Assembly: GCA_037043455.1 (NCBI GenBank)
Contig: JAWPHD010008282.1
Coordinates: forward strand, 53,134-117,133
Direction: 5' to 3'
Length of the DNA stretch: 64,000 nt
Origin: Cyrtodaria siliqua
Lineage: Eukaryota; Mollusca; Bivalvia; Adapedonta; Hiatellidae
The stretch's first letter is position 1. Each line of letters opens with the position of its first letter. The notes beneath the pieces are model-generated. The model was given only the letters and a program-made list of their open reading frames with translations. It was not told the DNA's origin and searched no databases. Below, piece after piece: positions 33,420-46,013 of the stretch. Position numbers and translations under genes: made by a program.

Positions 33420-34545
33420 CAACGTAAGTTCACATAGGTTTAGTAACAGTGACCTAGACCTTGACCCCAGTGACCCAAAATCAACTCACAAGCTTTCTTT
33501 TCATATAAGCAACTTATACAGCAAGTTCCGTTCCAATATCTCATTCCTTATTAAAGTTATTGAGTATAAACCGTTTTTTCTATTTTTAGTAACAGTGACC
33601 TTAACCCGAGTGACCCCAAATGCAATCCCAAGCTGGCTGGTTTTCAAACAATATCAGCAATCTGACAAAGTTTGGCAAAATGGAGGCGCTAGAGTGTTGA
33701 CAAGACAACATATAGCAATTTTTGTTAATTCAAGGACAATAACTCTGGTGTTACTGGTCTGATCTTGCTATCAAACTTATCTGAGCTTTTATTGATATTT
33801 TCAATCTGGTGAGGTTTGGTAAAGATCGGATGAAAAATGAAGGTACTAGAGTATTGACATCAAAAATTTAACACATTTTTCGATAATTCATAACTCGAGT
33901 GTTACTGGTCAGATCTGGCTGGTTTTCGAACTTGACAGAGCTTTCATCAATATTAACAATCTGGCTAAGTTTATTAAATATATCATGCAAAATGGAGGTG
34001 CTAGATTGTTGACAAGACAAAATATGTTTTCCCTGTTAATTCAAGGGCAATTACTCTGGTGTTACTGGTCTGATCTGGCTGGTTTTTGAACTCATCCAAG
34101 CTTTCATTGATATTAACAATCTGGTAAAGTTTAGTACCCTTAACAGTCGGAGGGAAAATGAAGGTGCTAGAGTGTTGACATAAAAAAGTTACATGTTTCA
34201 ATAATTCAAGGGTCATAACTTCGGTGTTAGTGGTCTGATCTGGCTGGTTTTCGAATTTGACTGAGTTTTCATCAATATCAACAATCTGACAGTTTGGTAA
34301 AGGTTGGGTGCAAAATGGAGTGTTGGTGATTGTTGAAAAGACAAAATATATCAATTTTCGTTAATTGAAGGGCAGTAATTCCAGTGTTACTGGTCCGATC
34401 TGGCTTGTTTTCAAACTCATCTGAGCTTTCATTAATATTAATAATCTGGTAAAGTTTGAAAAAGGTCGGATGAAAAATGAAGGTGCTAGAGTGTTGACAT
34501 CAAAAATAGAGCTAAAATGTATTTGTTCATGAAACTTCTTCACAC
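33420..34545. repeat. ~155-165-bp tandem repeats
   Basis: Units contain gttactggtctgatctggct, tcattgatattaacaatctg and gatcggatgaaaaatgaagg, about five to six copies, preceded by relatives of the 29880 repeat. A related unit lies at 36655-36790. Confidence 0.8.
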
Positions 34546-34564
34546 ACTTATTCATCTAACCCCA

Positions 34565-34833
34565 GAGGGGCGTCCGTGGCCGAGTGGTTAACGTCTCTGA
34601 CTTGAAATCACTTGCCCCTCACCGCTGTAGGTTCGATCCCTCAGGGGCCTAGGAATCTTTATGTGAGGAAGCTATCCAGCTGGCTTGCGGAACGTCGGTG
34701 GTTCTACCCAGGTGCCCGCCCGTGCACGAAAATTGCCCGGAGGGGCACCTGGTGTCTTCCTCCACCAATGGAAGCTGGAAAGTCGCCATATGACCTTAGC
34801 TGTTGGTGCGACTATAAAATTCAATTCAATTCA
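34565..34833 (+). mobile_element. tRNA-Ser-derived SINE with 15-bp target duplication
   Basis: The head has A box TGGCCGAGTGG and B box GGTTCGATCCC. The anticodon loop CTTGAAA matches tRNA-Ser(UGA). The body ends in an (ATTCA)n tail at about 34820-34838. The 15-bp duplication ATTCATCTAACCCCA flanks it at 34550-34564 and 34834-34848, exact on both sides, which argues for a recent insertion. Confidence 0.93.
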
Positions 34834-35559
34834 ATTCATCTAACCCCAAGGAATATTATTACCAAGGAATGTTGTTACCTATGACCATAACTCTGATTTT
34901 TATTTTGTCAGAATTACGCCCATTTCATAAAACTTTAACCTGCAACCTAACCAAGCTCATAACTTGGCAAAACATTGACCTATGGTCGTGAAACTTTATA
35001 CAGTTCTTCCTTATCAATTATCCAATGCAGATTTATGCCCCTTTTCATAAACTTTAACATTAAAAACAAAACTGCTCCATAATTCATGAAGGATTCATTA
35101 CCCTGTCTTCAAACTTAATAGTTAAATTGTTCTTGCTGAAATAAGCACTTGGCAATCGACACAAGACATGTTCCGTGGAAAACCCTTCTAGTTAACTAAA
35201 TTCAAGGGTCATAACTCCGGTGATACTTATCTAATCTGGCTGGTTTTTGAATGGTCTGAGCATTTATTGATATTAAAAATCTGGTAGAGTCTGGTAAAGA
35301 TCAGATGAAAAATGAAGTTCCTATCGCTTTAACAAGGCAAAAGTTAACGGAACAGACGACGGGCAACTTGACATCTCATAAACTGCATAAGCCATGCTGG
35401 CCTTGATGAAGAGTTTTAATGAACGCAACAAAAATTATAATATGAACATGAATCCGGGAGATTTTGCCCCTCTGCCTGGATAAGCAGTGGCCCAAATCCT
35501 GCTGGGGAACCACACTGGGAAGCAGTGAGTTGAAGTGAAGTGAATAAGAACCATAACTG

Positions 35560-35745
35560 TATAACGAGATCCGCGGATTCACATGTCTCGCCTAACGGGG
35601 GCTGGACTTCAAAATAAAAAGGTCAATGATGCTTAAATGAAAGTTTGTAAACATTTTACTATCTAAAAACAATGGAGTTTGCAGTTTGCTGAGATGACAT
35701 TTAAGTGCATTTGTTTAAAAACAAAATGCCATTCTATTAGAAACA
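35560..35745 (-). repeat. Inverted relative of 30400-30580
   Basis: tgtctcgcctaacgggggc and acaaaatgcc.. run opposite to the 30400-30580 copy. Non-coding. Confidence 0.6.
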
Positions 35746-36959
35746 AGAGGCCCACGAGATCCTGTGGATGCTCTACTTGCTAAAACGGCTCTTGTATCAA
35801 GGGTTGTCGACATAAAATTCCCATCAGTACTTCTTTTAAAACGTTGCAAAAACAACAGGGATAGGATGGCCTTAGGTCGCTCACCTGGTAATCATGGGCA
35901 ATGCTGTGTCTAGTATGGCATGGGTATTTTATAATTTGTTCCACTTCCTTCTATGAATGAAATTTCATAAAAATGGTGGGAGGGGAGAGTGGGGAGGGAG
36001 TCGGCTGGGTGGGGGTTAGGGTGTTATATATTGACATTCTAAACAAATATGGTAAAGATCACATACAAAATGACGTAACTACAGATTAAACAAAAGGAAA
36101 ATACAATATAGCATTTTTCACAAATCAAGGCCCATAACTCTGTCGTTACTAACAAAATCTAGCTGGTTTTCGAACTTGTCCAAGATTTTATTGATATACC
36201 ACGCTTTGCTCAACTAGACATAGCCTCCTGCCAAATTTTGTAGAAATCCAACAAACTGTTTAGGAGGATTAGCGCCGACAAGAAATTTAAAATAACAATG
36301 TCAGAGGGCCATAACTCAGTCATTAATCAGTGAACTGGAACAAAAGTGCGATGTGCAAGACATCTTACCAATGCTTCCTGCCAAGTGTAGTCGAAATACA
36401 ACAAGGCGTTTAGGAAGAGTAGCGCCAACAAGAAATTTAAAATTAAAAATGTCAAGGTGCCATAACTTCATCAAAAATCAACGAACCGGAAAAAATGCAA
36501 TAGGCACAACTAGAAATCATAGCAATGCTTCCTGCTAACACGGCATTAACACAAAAAAAGAATATATTAAAAAAAAATAATGAAATTAACAAAAATATTA
36601 AAAAAAATATATATATAAAAAAAAAAATATTTTAAAAAATCAAAGCATTGTTAACTAAATCAAGGGCCATAACTCTGCTGTTACTGGTCCGGTCTGGCTG
36701 CTTTTCGAACTTTTCCGAGCTTTCATTGATATTAACAATCTGTTAAAGTTTGGTAAAGATCGGATGAAAAATGAAGGCCCTTGACCAGTAGAGCTAAAAA
36801 TCATCAGCTTCAAAAAGTAGGACAAGTTCATAGATGAAATCCATGCGTCCAAAAAGATGCACTACCCAAGACAGAAATATGTCAAAATAGAATATTTTTT
36901 CTTCCAAAGATTAAGCTATAAATTGGGTTTAAAACATCTAGTGCATAATTATAGTTCAT

Positions 36960-37285
36960 GGGAAAGTGATGTTAGTGTAACAATTAAAGTTATCTGCCCT
37001 TTGCTTGAATGGTGAAGGTCACATCCACATTTGCTTTGTCATGTTGCAATGTACCACTCAAGATACAACTATAAGCAAAGTTTGAAAGGTCTTACAGTTT
37101 GTGAAAAGTGACCTAAACGCCAATATTGAAGGTAAAAATTGGGTTATCATTGAGAGCCAAGGTCACATCCACATTATGCTTTGTCACATTGCGATGTACC
37201 ATCCAAGATACAACAGTTACTATAAGCAAAGTTTGCAAGGTCTAGTGTATACAGTTTGTGAGAAAATGACCTAAACGCAAAACTT
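36960..37285. repeat. Two-unit tandem repeat (~150 bp)
   Basis: gaaggtcacatccacat..gcaatgtaccactcaagatac is repeated as aaggtcacatccacatt..gcgatgtaccatccaagatac, with acagtttgtgaaaa and gacctaaacgc closing each unit. Confidence 0.7.
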
Positions 37286-37470
37286 GAATGTTTACACCGC
37301 CACCGCCGCCGGAAAAGCAATACCTATGTCTCTTATTTCTTCGAAAATGCAAGACAAAAAACATACTAAAAAAATCTTGATGATTATTTTGTATGATGTT
37401 TTTACGTCATTTTCAACACCTGTAAGGTTTTATAAGACAGTTGATTACCTGTGTAGAATACTGTACATTC

Positions 37471-37781
37471 TTAAAGGGACACATGGTAGTCTTGAGTTTT
37501 ATTCATACATTAAAATTTGCTCCTCGATTTAGGTATCCTGCGTCATTTTGACTTAAAAACATATAATTAAATAAAAAATTAATATTTCAACTTTCTTCAC
37601 TATTTTATCAATTTTTTAAATAGATTACTGGTGCAATATTATAAAAAGTAATATGCAAAAATAATTTCCTTTGAACTATTCCAACAATTAATATTAATGT
37701 TTAAACAAATGCAAGTTAAGAGGAAAACTAATGGGACGCTGTGAGTTTTTAAAAACTCAAGATTGCCGTGTGTCCCTTTAA
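37471..37781. mobile_element. 311-bp TTAA-flanked MITE
   Basis: Ends TTAAAGGGACACATGG and, inverted, TTAAAGGGACACACGG. The arm continues as CTTGAGTTTT on both sides. A second, truncated copy ends at 25049. Confidence 0.85.
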
Positions 37782-38199
37782 AGGAGGATGTTTTTAAACA
37801 GTGCAAAATATAGTGCACCTAGCAGGAATTAGAACTGGTCAATATCACATTATGTTTTGTAAATAACTTGCAATATATTACCTTCATATCCTTGTCTTGT
37901 CCTTGTGCCACCCATTAAAAAGTCAACAATATGTATGAAGTTGTTATGCAACTTCTGTTTAAATCACCTGTCTTCAAATTAAATATTGTGAGTAGCATAA
38001 TCTATAAATAGAATGTGTACAGGTAGTGACCAATCAAATACCATAACCAAGTATGTAAAATAACATATGCATGCATTGCATTTGTGTATTGATTATGAAA
38101 ATTGGTATTGTTTCTTTAAAGTAGCTATCCTACCAATTCCTAAACCTACTGACAATGAGTTGTATATATATAACTTACATATTTTGAGAATCATAACTG

Positions 38200-38425
38200 T
38201 GGGTGTTCACCCCACTCTCCCCCATCCCCATCCCACCTCCCCCTTCCCCCACCCCATCCCCCACCACCACCACTCCTCCCCACCCCCAGTACTGAATACT
38301 CTCTAATTTAGAGCTGAGTACTGAATACTCCTTCATTTAGACCCGAGTACTGAATACTATTTAACATGGATATTCCGAGTACTGAATATTATTTTAACCC
38401 GGGCCATGGGTACTGAATACTGCAT
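38200..38425. repeat. C-rich tract and GAGTACTGAATACT tandem units
   Basis: A pyrimidine-rich, mostly C tract (38208-38288) precedes five diverged copies of gagtactgaatact spaced 28-40 bp. Low complexity, no gene. Confidence 0.75.
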
Positions 38426-38459
38426 ACCAAAAGGGGAGGAATATAGAAAAAATATACTG

Positions 38460-38880
38460 AAAAAAAAAGAAACGCATAATGGGTATTTTCGCTATATATT
38501 GTATGTTTAACATGTTACTGATGATCGAATGGTACAGGGCGACAGTAGGCCTGTCCTTTCGGAAAGAAGGTTTAAACAGCACCAAACACACCAATGGTTA
38601 CCCTTTTAAAGTTTTATTGTCGACAGACAGTTTCATGTCAAATGCACATTTGGCTCAAGCAGGTATCAAACTTAGGCTTTAAATGTTGCTATCTCAACAT
38701 TAAACACAATACTGAAATGACAGTGTTGTCCTTTCTGTAATTAGTTGTAGCCCCTTTTTATATCTCAAACACATTGAGATATATCTGGAATATTATGTGG
38801 AATTCTAAGGTGTATATAATAGTGTAGTATAGGCAATTTTTGGATTTTGCGTTTCTTTTTGCTTTCGGTATATAAATGGC
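38460..38880. mobile_element. AAAGAAACGC-ended MITE, copy 1
   Basis: AAAAAAGAAACGCATAAT at the left is mirrored by ATTTTGCGTTTCTTTTT at the right, with ttcgctatata / tatagg arms inside. The interior contains gtcctttcggaaagaagg. A left-truncated relative lies at 41575-41970 and a further relative at 48735-49075. Confidence 0.75.
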
Positions 38881-40327
38881 TTTAACCAGCCAAGCCAAAC
38901 CTCAAAACTGGGAGGTCGAATTAAGAGTTACCAACTCAATTATTTTTACACATTTTCAATCATCTTAATAATCTGTCAATAAACCTATACATTTAATTGG
39001 CACATAGGGTATACATTATTATATGACCTGAACACCTGGATAGAGTTTTGATTAACAGTTGCTGTTATAATTTTTCCGTTATTTGGCAGGTTATTTTCTT
39101 TAAAAAAAACTTTGACAGGATTATTTGAGATTTTAGGAAGGATATCATCAAGGTAATGTATTGCAAGCTATATTGTAAAATTTGATGTATGCTGTTGAGT
39201 TCCAATTCCAATTGACTTTTGACGTGCCGTGCCCTATTAAAACCTTTTTATTTATATTATTTTAGTTTTGAAATCCTGTTTTTCTAACTAGGATAATGAG
39301 ATGAGGCACTGCAAGTTTCATGTAAACATAGGCAAAAGTGTTTGAAATATCCAACTTTGAATCTTTCTATTGTTCAAGGAGACATAATCCTTGCCTTTAA
39401 AGGCACTAACCCGTCAAATAACGGCAAAATTACACTACACAATTATTCATCCAAATCCTATCCAGGTGTTTAGGTCATGAGTACATAAAATACCTGAGAT
39501 GGAATATGCGTAAAAACTCTTAATTTGACACTCCATTTTTGTGGTTTGGTCTGGATGATTAAATCCATTTATATTGTATTACAGAGCTTGTATTCTCGAA
39601 ATATTTAAGTTATATATATGCCTTGTCATCAGTAGGGTTATAAACGGTGTACATATGTTGTAAAATGTGGCTGTTGTTGGCGGGATAGCTACTTTAAGTA
39701 CCATTTGAAGCCATTAGGGTTCTACCTCCTGTTGTGACAACAGCTGGCTATTTCTTCGGTCAAATCACCAACTGGGGCTGGTGACAGACCGACAACAATG
39801 AAGACGACGGACAAAGTGATGATGATGATGGACAAAGTGACCCCCAAGTGTGTGCCATTTATATGAAAAGGGATTTCACGGATTTCAATGTCTCGCCTTA
39901 ACTGTACTTTGACATTCATGAAAGACTTCTATATGGGTGATTTACTTTGCCAACTTGCCACAAAGCGAGACATTTAACTTTTATTGACTTTAAGAAATGT
40001 CTGCCTTAGTTGCAGAACAAGAAGTCAGGATAGGAAAAAAACATGTTGTTCCTCAGAGTGATCTAAATGCGAAAAGTCATTGGATGCTATGTCAAGTTGA
40101 TTTTTTGCAGGAACAGTTATGAGCTTTGTTAGGTTGCATGTTAAAGTTTTATGAAAAGGGGCATAACTCTGCCAAAATAAAAGTCGGAGTTATTGTTAAT
40201 GTTGTATAGCAACATTCCTTAGTTTAAAAGGAAGATGTGTATGAAGTTTAATGAACAAAGGTCAAATACTTTTCAAGTTATGGCCAAGATTAGGTTGCAG
40301 GTTAGTGTGATGGATGGACGACGGACA

Positions 40328-40482
40328 ATGAATTGAATTGAATTGGGTTTTAAGGCGCACCAACACATGAAAGGTGTTATGGTGCCTAATGGGAATGAAC
40401 GTGCCAGGCCCACCTCCATTTACATCAAGATAAAATATAGAGAATGGGCCAAGAACTTTCTTACCTGCAGAACTGCAGGACA
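40328..40482 (-). mobile_element. 5'-truncated SINE (GGCGCACC family)
   Basis: Minus-strand SINE with a 3' tail of CAATTCAATTCA type at its left and the phrase ttaaggcgcaccaacacatg. A short ggacaa direct repeat flanks it. Compared with the full copy at 43946-44321 it lacks the 5' half. Confidence 0.75.
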
Positions 40483-40955
40483 AAGTGATCCCTAAGTGTC
40501 TGCCATGCTATACAGACGATACAAAAAAACACAGGAGTAGCAGAACTTTTTCCCTATCCGTTACAGATAAAAACCTATATGGAAAATGTTGCGACATCAC
40601 ACTTTTTTGTAGTGCAAACTGCTCCTAAACCAGTCCAAGTTTGTGCGTACTTATAAAGTACAACGTGAGGATGTATACCTGTTCACACTAATAATTTGTG
40701 ATTTTAGGGTTCGCAGATAGCTTGTTAAGACTCCGAAATCCTGTGGGGACGTTACTGGGCATGAACAGAAGGATACATCCATCCAACCAGCATTGGCCCC
40801 GGGGTCCATCCCCAACCCAGGGTCATAACTTGGAAACCATTGAGATCCCCACCCTATATACACTTACTGGGCCTGAACACTTTAAATGGGGCGCAGAAAT
40901 TTGCGATGGCATGCCTGTATGATGTATGATCAAATTCGGTTACGAAATTATAAGC

Positions 40956-41007
40956 TTGTTTTTCTCTTCGCAAAGTTCTGGTTGTTTTTCTCTTCGCAAA
41001 GTTCTGG
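40956..41007 (+). repeat. Exact 26-bp tandem duplication
   Basis: The unit starts ttgtttttctcttcgcaaag and ends ttctgg; two copies lie head to tail without a mismatch. Confidence 0.9.
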
Positions 41008-41099
41008 TGAGCGATTCAGGGCCATTTGGCCCTTTTTTTATGCAACAGACCACATTGGATATAAAATTCCTGTTGACCTTAGTATAGATATTCTGGATG

Positions 41100-43320
41100 C
41101 GAAATAAACACAATAAGAGAAAATGTGTCTAAACTGTTTATTACAACCACCATGATGTCAAACATAGCAGGCGCGTGCAGATGGCAGATAATCAATTGAT
41201 ACAAGTACACATAAAAACAATAAAAGATTGTCAACATCGTTACAAAACATCTACAAAATATTAATATAATGTCATTTATATATAGCTGCAAAAGTTCATA
41301 TTTAATATAGAATGTTTTTTTCTTGTTCAAATGCATTAAACATCACTTATTTCAAGTCTTCAATATGCATAAAAGCTTTTACGATTCTATTTTGTTCAGT
41401 TTAGTTCAGATAAAATATACCCACATGCATACTGAATTCTATGAACTCTTTACAAAGTTTTTTGAACATACTGGCATCAATAGTTATATGTTATGTCATG
41501 ATTAGACACGGAAGGTCAACAATCGTAGCCCCTTCACTAATATACAGGATCCAAAAATACACCTTACAGTTAATCGAATGGTACAGGCGACATTAGGCTG
41601 TCCTTTCGGAAAGAGGTTTAAACAGCACCGAACACACCAATGGTTACCCCTTTAAAGTTTTATTATCGACAGAATGCGCATTTGGTTCAAGCAGGTGAGC
41701 AAACCTAGGCTTTAAACGTTGCAATCTCTTAACATTAAATACAATACTGAAATGGCTTGACTTTTTCAAGCAAAACTTCAAATTTATGAATTTCGTGTAA
41801 CAAAGTATACTTTAAAAGGTCTACTTCACGACACAGTTGTCCTTTCTGTAGTTAGTTGTAGCCTCTTTTTGTACACAACACGTTGAGATATATCTGGAAT
41901 CTAGGTGTATATAATAGTGTAGTATAGGCATTTTGTTGATTATGCGTTTCTTTTCCCTTTCAGTATAGAACTGTTTGAAGGTTTTAGAAATACTAGATAA
42001 AGATGCGATTTTAACTTTCTGTGACAATATACAAATTTATCTAAAGATAACACTCAAATTACACTTTAAAAAATTTGTGTCAGTAGAAATGTGTAAACAA
42101 ACATATTGTTTAGAACAAATTTAATGTTTGTCCTTGACAAGAATTGCCCATCCTGTCATTGTTTAAAACCACTATAATTTGTTCACAAAACAATGTTATT
42201 TTCAAACAAAAATGTTTCAAATTTCGTAATTACATTGAAATGAGAACTATTTTCGATAACCTATAAAAATATGTACCCAACAGGTTTGCTTTATTTTTAT
42301 CACCAATTTTGTTTACCACTAACTTTGAAGCATTATTAACTCATATCTAGGTCACTTTGTCATTGACCCCAAACATACATGGCTTTGTATCTCGTTTTTG
42401 TTCCGTATATATGGCAGTAGAACTTGTCAAGGGTTAGAAAAGCATACGGAGAAAAGCCCCACTTAGAGTTTTAAAATGGCACAGCTCAGAAAAAGAAAAA
42501 TCCACTAACTAAAACATTTAATTCTCTAATTACAATCCGAGAATGATATAACTAAATAAACAAAAGAGATCACTCGTAACACAAAAACAAAATGTCTTAA
42601 AACTGAAAAAACAAACAACATTTAGCAAGTATTTAGCACGACACACAGACAAGCACATGTAACAGAGAGACCAAGCTTAGGTAAACCTGATCCAATATTT
42701 TGGGAGACGGAATAGTCTTAACACAAAGGACAACCATCACTTATATTACAAGAACTATATAACAGTATGTACACTAACTGTACAACAACGTTTTTTGTGT
42801 GTTAAACTGTAATGGGTCGTTTTTGGAGCAGAAATATTGTGTATCATCGCGGTGTTTTAAAGCCGGTATTTTATCTTGTTTATAGTTCGCTCAAAGATGA
42901 TTTCTCGAGGCATTTGGCAAACAAACCTTTGCGTGTTTTTTATCCGACACAATAAAAGTGTTCCATAATGTGACTGACACAACAAAAGTTTTCCGTATGT
43001 GTCAAACAACAATAAAACTTCTCTGTACGTGTCAGACACATAAAGAGAGATCTGTGTACTAAAGTAACAAGATGCTTAGCTAGCTACACATACAAAATGT
43101 GGTTAGATGACAAATGAATCACTTCACAAAACAAAAGAAAACTGAAAACTAGGCACACTCTCTAAAAGGTTATTAGTGCATTCTCAAATATAACGAGCAT
43201 TGCTAATATATATATATTATATAAGGTTAAAATAAAATAAAAAGCACACATACATGGACAGTGGACACATAGATTGTATAATTATTACAAAAAGAGCAGT
43301 CACACAATTACAGTGATGCT
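41100..43320. other. Mostly unique AT-rich stretch
   Basis: Apart from a MITE relative at 41575-41970 I see no feature. A minus-strand AATAAA near 41138 could mark a transcript end, but no coding exon is linked to it. Confidence 0.4.
41575..41970. repeat. AAAGAAACGC MITE, left-truncated relative
   Basis: tcgaatggtacaggcgac..gtcctttcggaaagagg..gtgtatataatagtgtagta..atgcgtttcttttcccttt follows the order of 38500-38880. The left terminus is missing. Confidence 0.75.
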
Positions 43321-43852
43321 CCATTGTTCGGGGCGCTTTTTTGACTTTTAAGACAAAATTGAACTAGATGAATAAGATGTATATCGGTGAAACAGGCATT
43401 TTTAGCGGTAAATACAATACCGCTCTTATGAAAATTGGTTGTGAAGTACAAATTTCACGTGCAGAAGTTGTTTTTGATAGGGAATTTTCAATGCAAAATA
43501 CTTCTGTATCAACAATTTTACTTTTATTTTTATTTTTTTAGAATTTTAATCCAAAAATGTGTTTAATGTGCTGGATGTATGTAAATTAAGACACTCGCAC
43601 GTTTTATAGCTAAATATTAAGGCTATCTGAGGTTTCTTAATTTTCTTCTGTCCGATCAACAAGAAATCCACACCCAGCAAGAAGCATTTTGTCTGTAAAA
43701 TATTTATTTCTCAACAGATTTTCAAAACTAAAGTATGTTTTATATACCACTAAAAATGCCAGTTCTAATGATAGATGATTTTTATGTATTACTCAAATTG
43801 CCCATGTTAATGCTGAAAACTGTTCCGCTGAAACGAGCGCCCCGAACAATAG
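43321..43852. mobile_element. ~530-bp TIR element
   Basis: CCATTGTTCGGGGCGCT at the left and, inverted, CTATTGTTCGGGGCGCT at the right. The interior is AT-rich without an ORF. Superfamily unknown. Confidence 0.8.
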
Positions 43853-43883
43853 TTCAACAGGGATGATTTATTGTAAATAAATG

Positions 43884-44458
43884 TAAGGGCTATTCCATTA
43901 AAACATACCTGGGACCACAGGAAGGCAAATTAATAAACATCTATGTTATTGAAATTGAATTGGTTTTTAAGGCGCACCAACACATGAAAGGTTATATGGC
44001 GCCTAACAGGCATGAACATGCCAGGCTCATCCTCCATGTACATCGAGATAAAAAATGGAGAATGGGCCTAGGACCTTCTCACCCTTAACTGCAGAGTCGC
44101 TGCAAATTCTACTGTAGACACTCCATTTATGCAGGAGCAACGTTTGTTTTTCTGCCACTGCTCTTAGTGATGTGAGCGAGATGGCACCTGAAACAATGCA
44201 GGGGTCATGATGAAGACCTTCAATGACAAAATTAATATGAATGGGGGCTGTGGGTGTCCTACCCCTCTGCATGTGTCGGTGTGTTTGCAGTGGTTGTATT
44301 CTACTCCGTAACCACACGGGGAATAAACATCTATGCATGAACCCTATTTTCTAAAATTGGTTCAACCTTTAAACACAATTTTGCATCTGTGGATGGGTGT
44401 TCAATTTTAAAAGTGCCTTCCCCCTGAGTCCGATGTATGTTTTAATGGAATATCCCTA
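43884..44458. mobile_element. TIR element split by a SINE
   Basis: Left AGGGCTATTCCATTAAAACA and right inverted AGGGATATTCCATTAAAACA (one mismatch in 20). The arms go on as tacctgggaccacagg / tacatcggactcaggg. A full SINE sits inside. Confidence 0.85.
43946..44321 (-). mobile_element. Full-length SINE (GGCGCACC family) with 14-bp TSD
   Basis: Flanked by exact AATAAACATCTATG at 43932-43945 and 44322-44335. Minus-strand orientation: the 5' end at 44321 reads CCCCGTGTGGTTACGGAGTA and the 3' end is GGTGCGCCTTAAAAACCAAT followed by a TCAATTTCAATAA tail. The head is not clearly tRNA. Other copies: 40328-40482 and 45170-45400. Confidence 0.9.
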
Positions 44459-45169
44459 ACTTGTAAGTTAACAAAGTAACCGCACCTCGTCACAGAGTCA
44501 TACTAGATGCATCCTGAATAGTCAGACTGTTATATCTGGTTGAACAATGTGATTATATACTTTTTCTTTTTCGACCTTATAATGTGGTGACTGAATAACT
44601 TCTGCTTTATATGGCATTTGCTTTAGTTCCAAGCAAGTTTCATATCATGTCTTCAAAAAATGTCCAATATTCACTTAGAAATATATATAGGACATGAACC
44701 TTTTTAAATTTCTAATAAATAATTAGATATATGAAAATATATATACTTTAAATATATAGACATGGATTTCGAATATTCAAAACAGAACATCATACACAAT
44801 TCTACAATTTTGTTTGAGGAATCAAGAAAGCCAAGTGTTCCTTTTAAACAAATGTTTGACTGACAAAGCATTATCAGTTGGTAATTTTCAGGTTCAGCTG
44901 ATAACAACACGATATATGCATTACTTGTATTAATGTTATCCAAGTGAAATAGTTCTCGCCTTTTAATGAGGTGATTCAATAGCATTAGACAGAGGTGTAC
45001 TCGGTCCATATTGTCAATATAAAGTACTTTGCATAATGAGGCAAAGGTTTACCCATGTGTTGGGTTTTATGTACAATATGTTGCAGAAATGTGATAAATA
45101 TGAAAGTCATATATCGTTCTGAAGTACCCATAATGTCTACATTAAAGGTTTGTACACCGACTATATTGG

Positions 45170-45400
45170 CACAATTGAATAGTGTTTTATGGTGGCACAC
45201 TAACACAAGAAAGGTTATATGTCATCAAACAGGAATGAACATGCCAGGCCCATCCTTCCTTTACAATGAGATAAAATACGAAGAATGGGCCTAGAACCTT
45301 CTAACCTGCAAAACTGCAGAGTTGCTGAAAATTCTATAGCAGACACTCCATTTACGATGGAGCCACGTTCCCATGTTTACACACGTGTGATCAGGATGAA
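45170..45400 (-). mobile_element. Diverged GGCGCACC-family SINE
   Basis: It shares gaatgaacatgccaggccca and gaatgggcctagaaccttct with 43946-44321; the tail end is degraded. Confidence 0.7.
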
Positions 45401-45609
45401 GACCTTTAACGAGCACCATAAACAACAACAAAGTGAACTGGCATAAATATGGCAGTTTTATCACAGCTCCCCCCTGATATGGAACTGGATAAATTTATTA
45501 TATACTTTCCAGTGAAATTGTGGATTTTATGATTAAAATAAAACCTTATATTTTCATTGTTTATATATTTTTACTGTGAAAATATAAACACAGTGAAAAT
45601 ATATAGAGA

Positions 45610-45742
45610 TTAATAACCAGTGTTTTTGAGATACGGGAAATATCTCCCGGGGTAGAGAAATGGCGGAGCACGAGTTCTTATATCGGGTCCATTTCCCTAC
45701 CGAGGGAGATATTTTCAGTATCTCAAAAACACTGGTTATTAA
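45610..45742. repeat. 133-bp foldback element
   Basis: TTAATAACCAGTGTTTTTGA and its exact inverse form the ends. The arms extend about 39 bp to a GGGAGATATTT-like core. Folds into one long hairpin. Confidence 0.85.
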
Positions 45743-46013
45743 ACTATATATTACATAATTTAAAATGATATTTTATTAATATTTCTAATGATTCACGCCT
45801 TTTTACACCAGTTTGCACGAGAACGCCAAGACGACGTTACGTCATCCAAGACGACGTTACGTCATACAAACAAAACATATGGAATCAGAACTCTTCGTTA
45901 ATTTCCGTAATCGTTATTTCCAAGTGGCGGAATCTGAAAAAGACGTCCGTAAAACAATCGGAACGTCATTTGGCAGTCCCGCCACTGACGGAAAAGGCCG
46001 AGCAATGTTCAGT

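Larger units (their letters stand above)
38116..39697. mobile_element. ~1.6-kb foldback element with TTAA ends and nested inserts
   Basis: TTAAAGTAGCTATCC at the left is inverted at 39683-39697. The arms share cctactgacaatgag, ttgagaatc, atggctttaaccagccaag and gagttaccaactc in mirror order (38140-38960 versus 39420-39640). Relative to the 22474 copy, 38200-38870 is an insertion holding a C-rich tract, gagtactgaatact repeats and a MITE. Confidence 0.7.

Noticed and set aside
34612..34884. 90-codon + ORF
   Set aside because: It lies within the tRNA-Ser SINE and runs through its tail and target duplication.
38067..38306. 79-codon ORF ending in a Pro/His-rich stretch
   Set aside because: The Pro/His part comes from the C-rich simple tract, and the rest is inside a foldback element.
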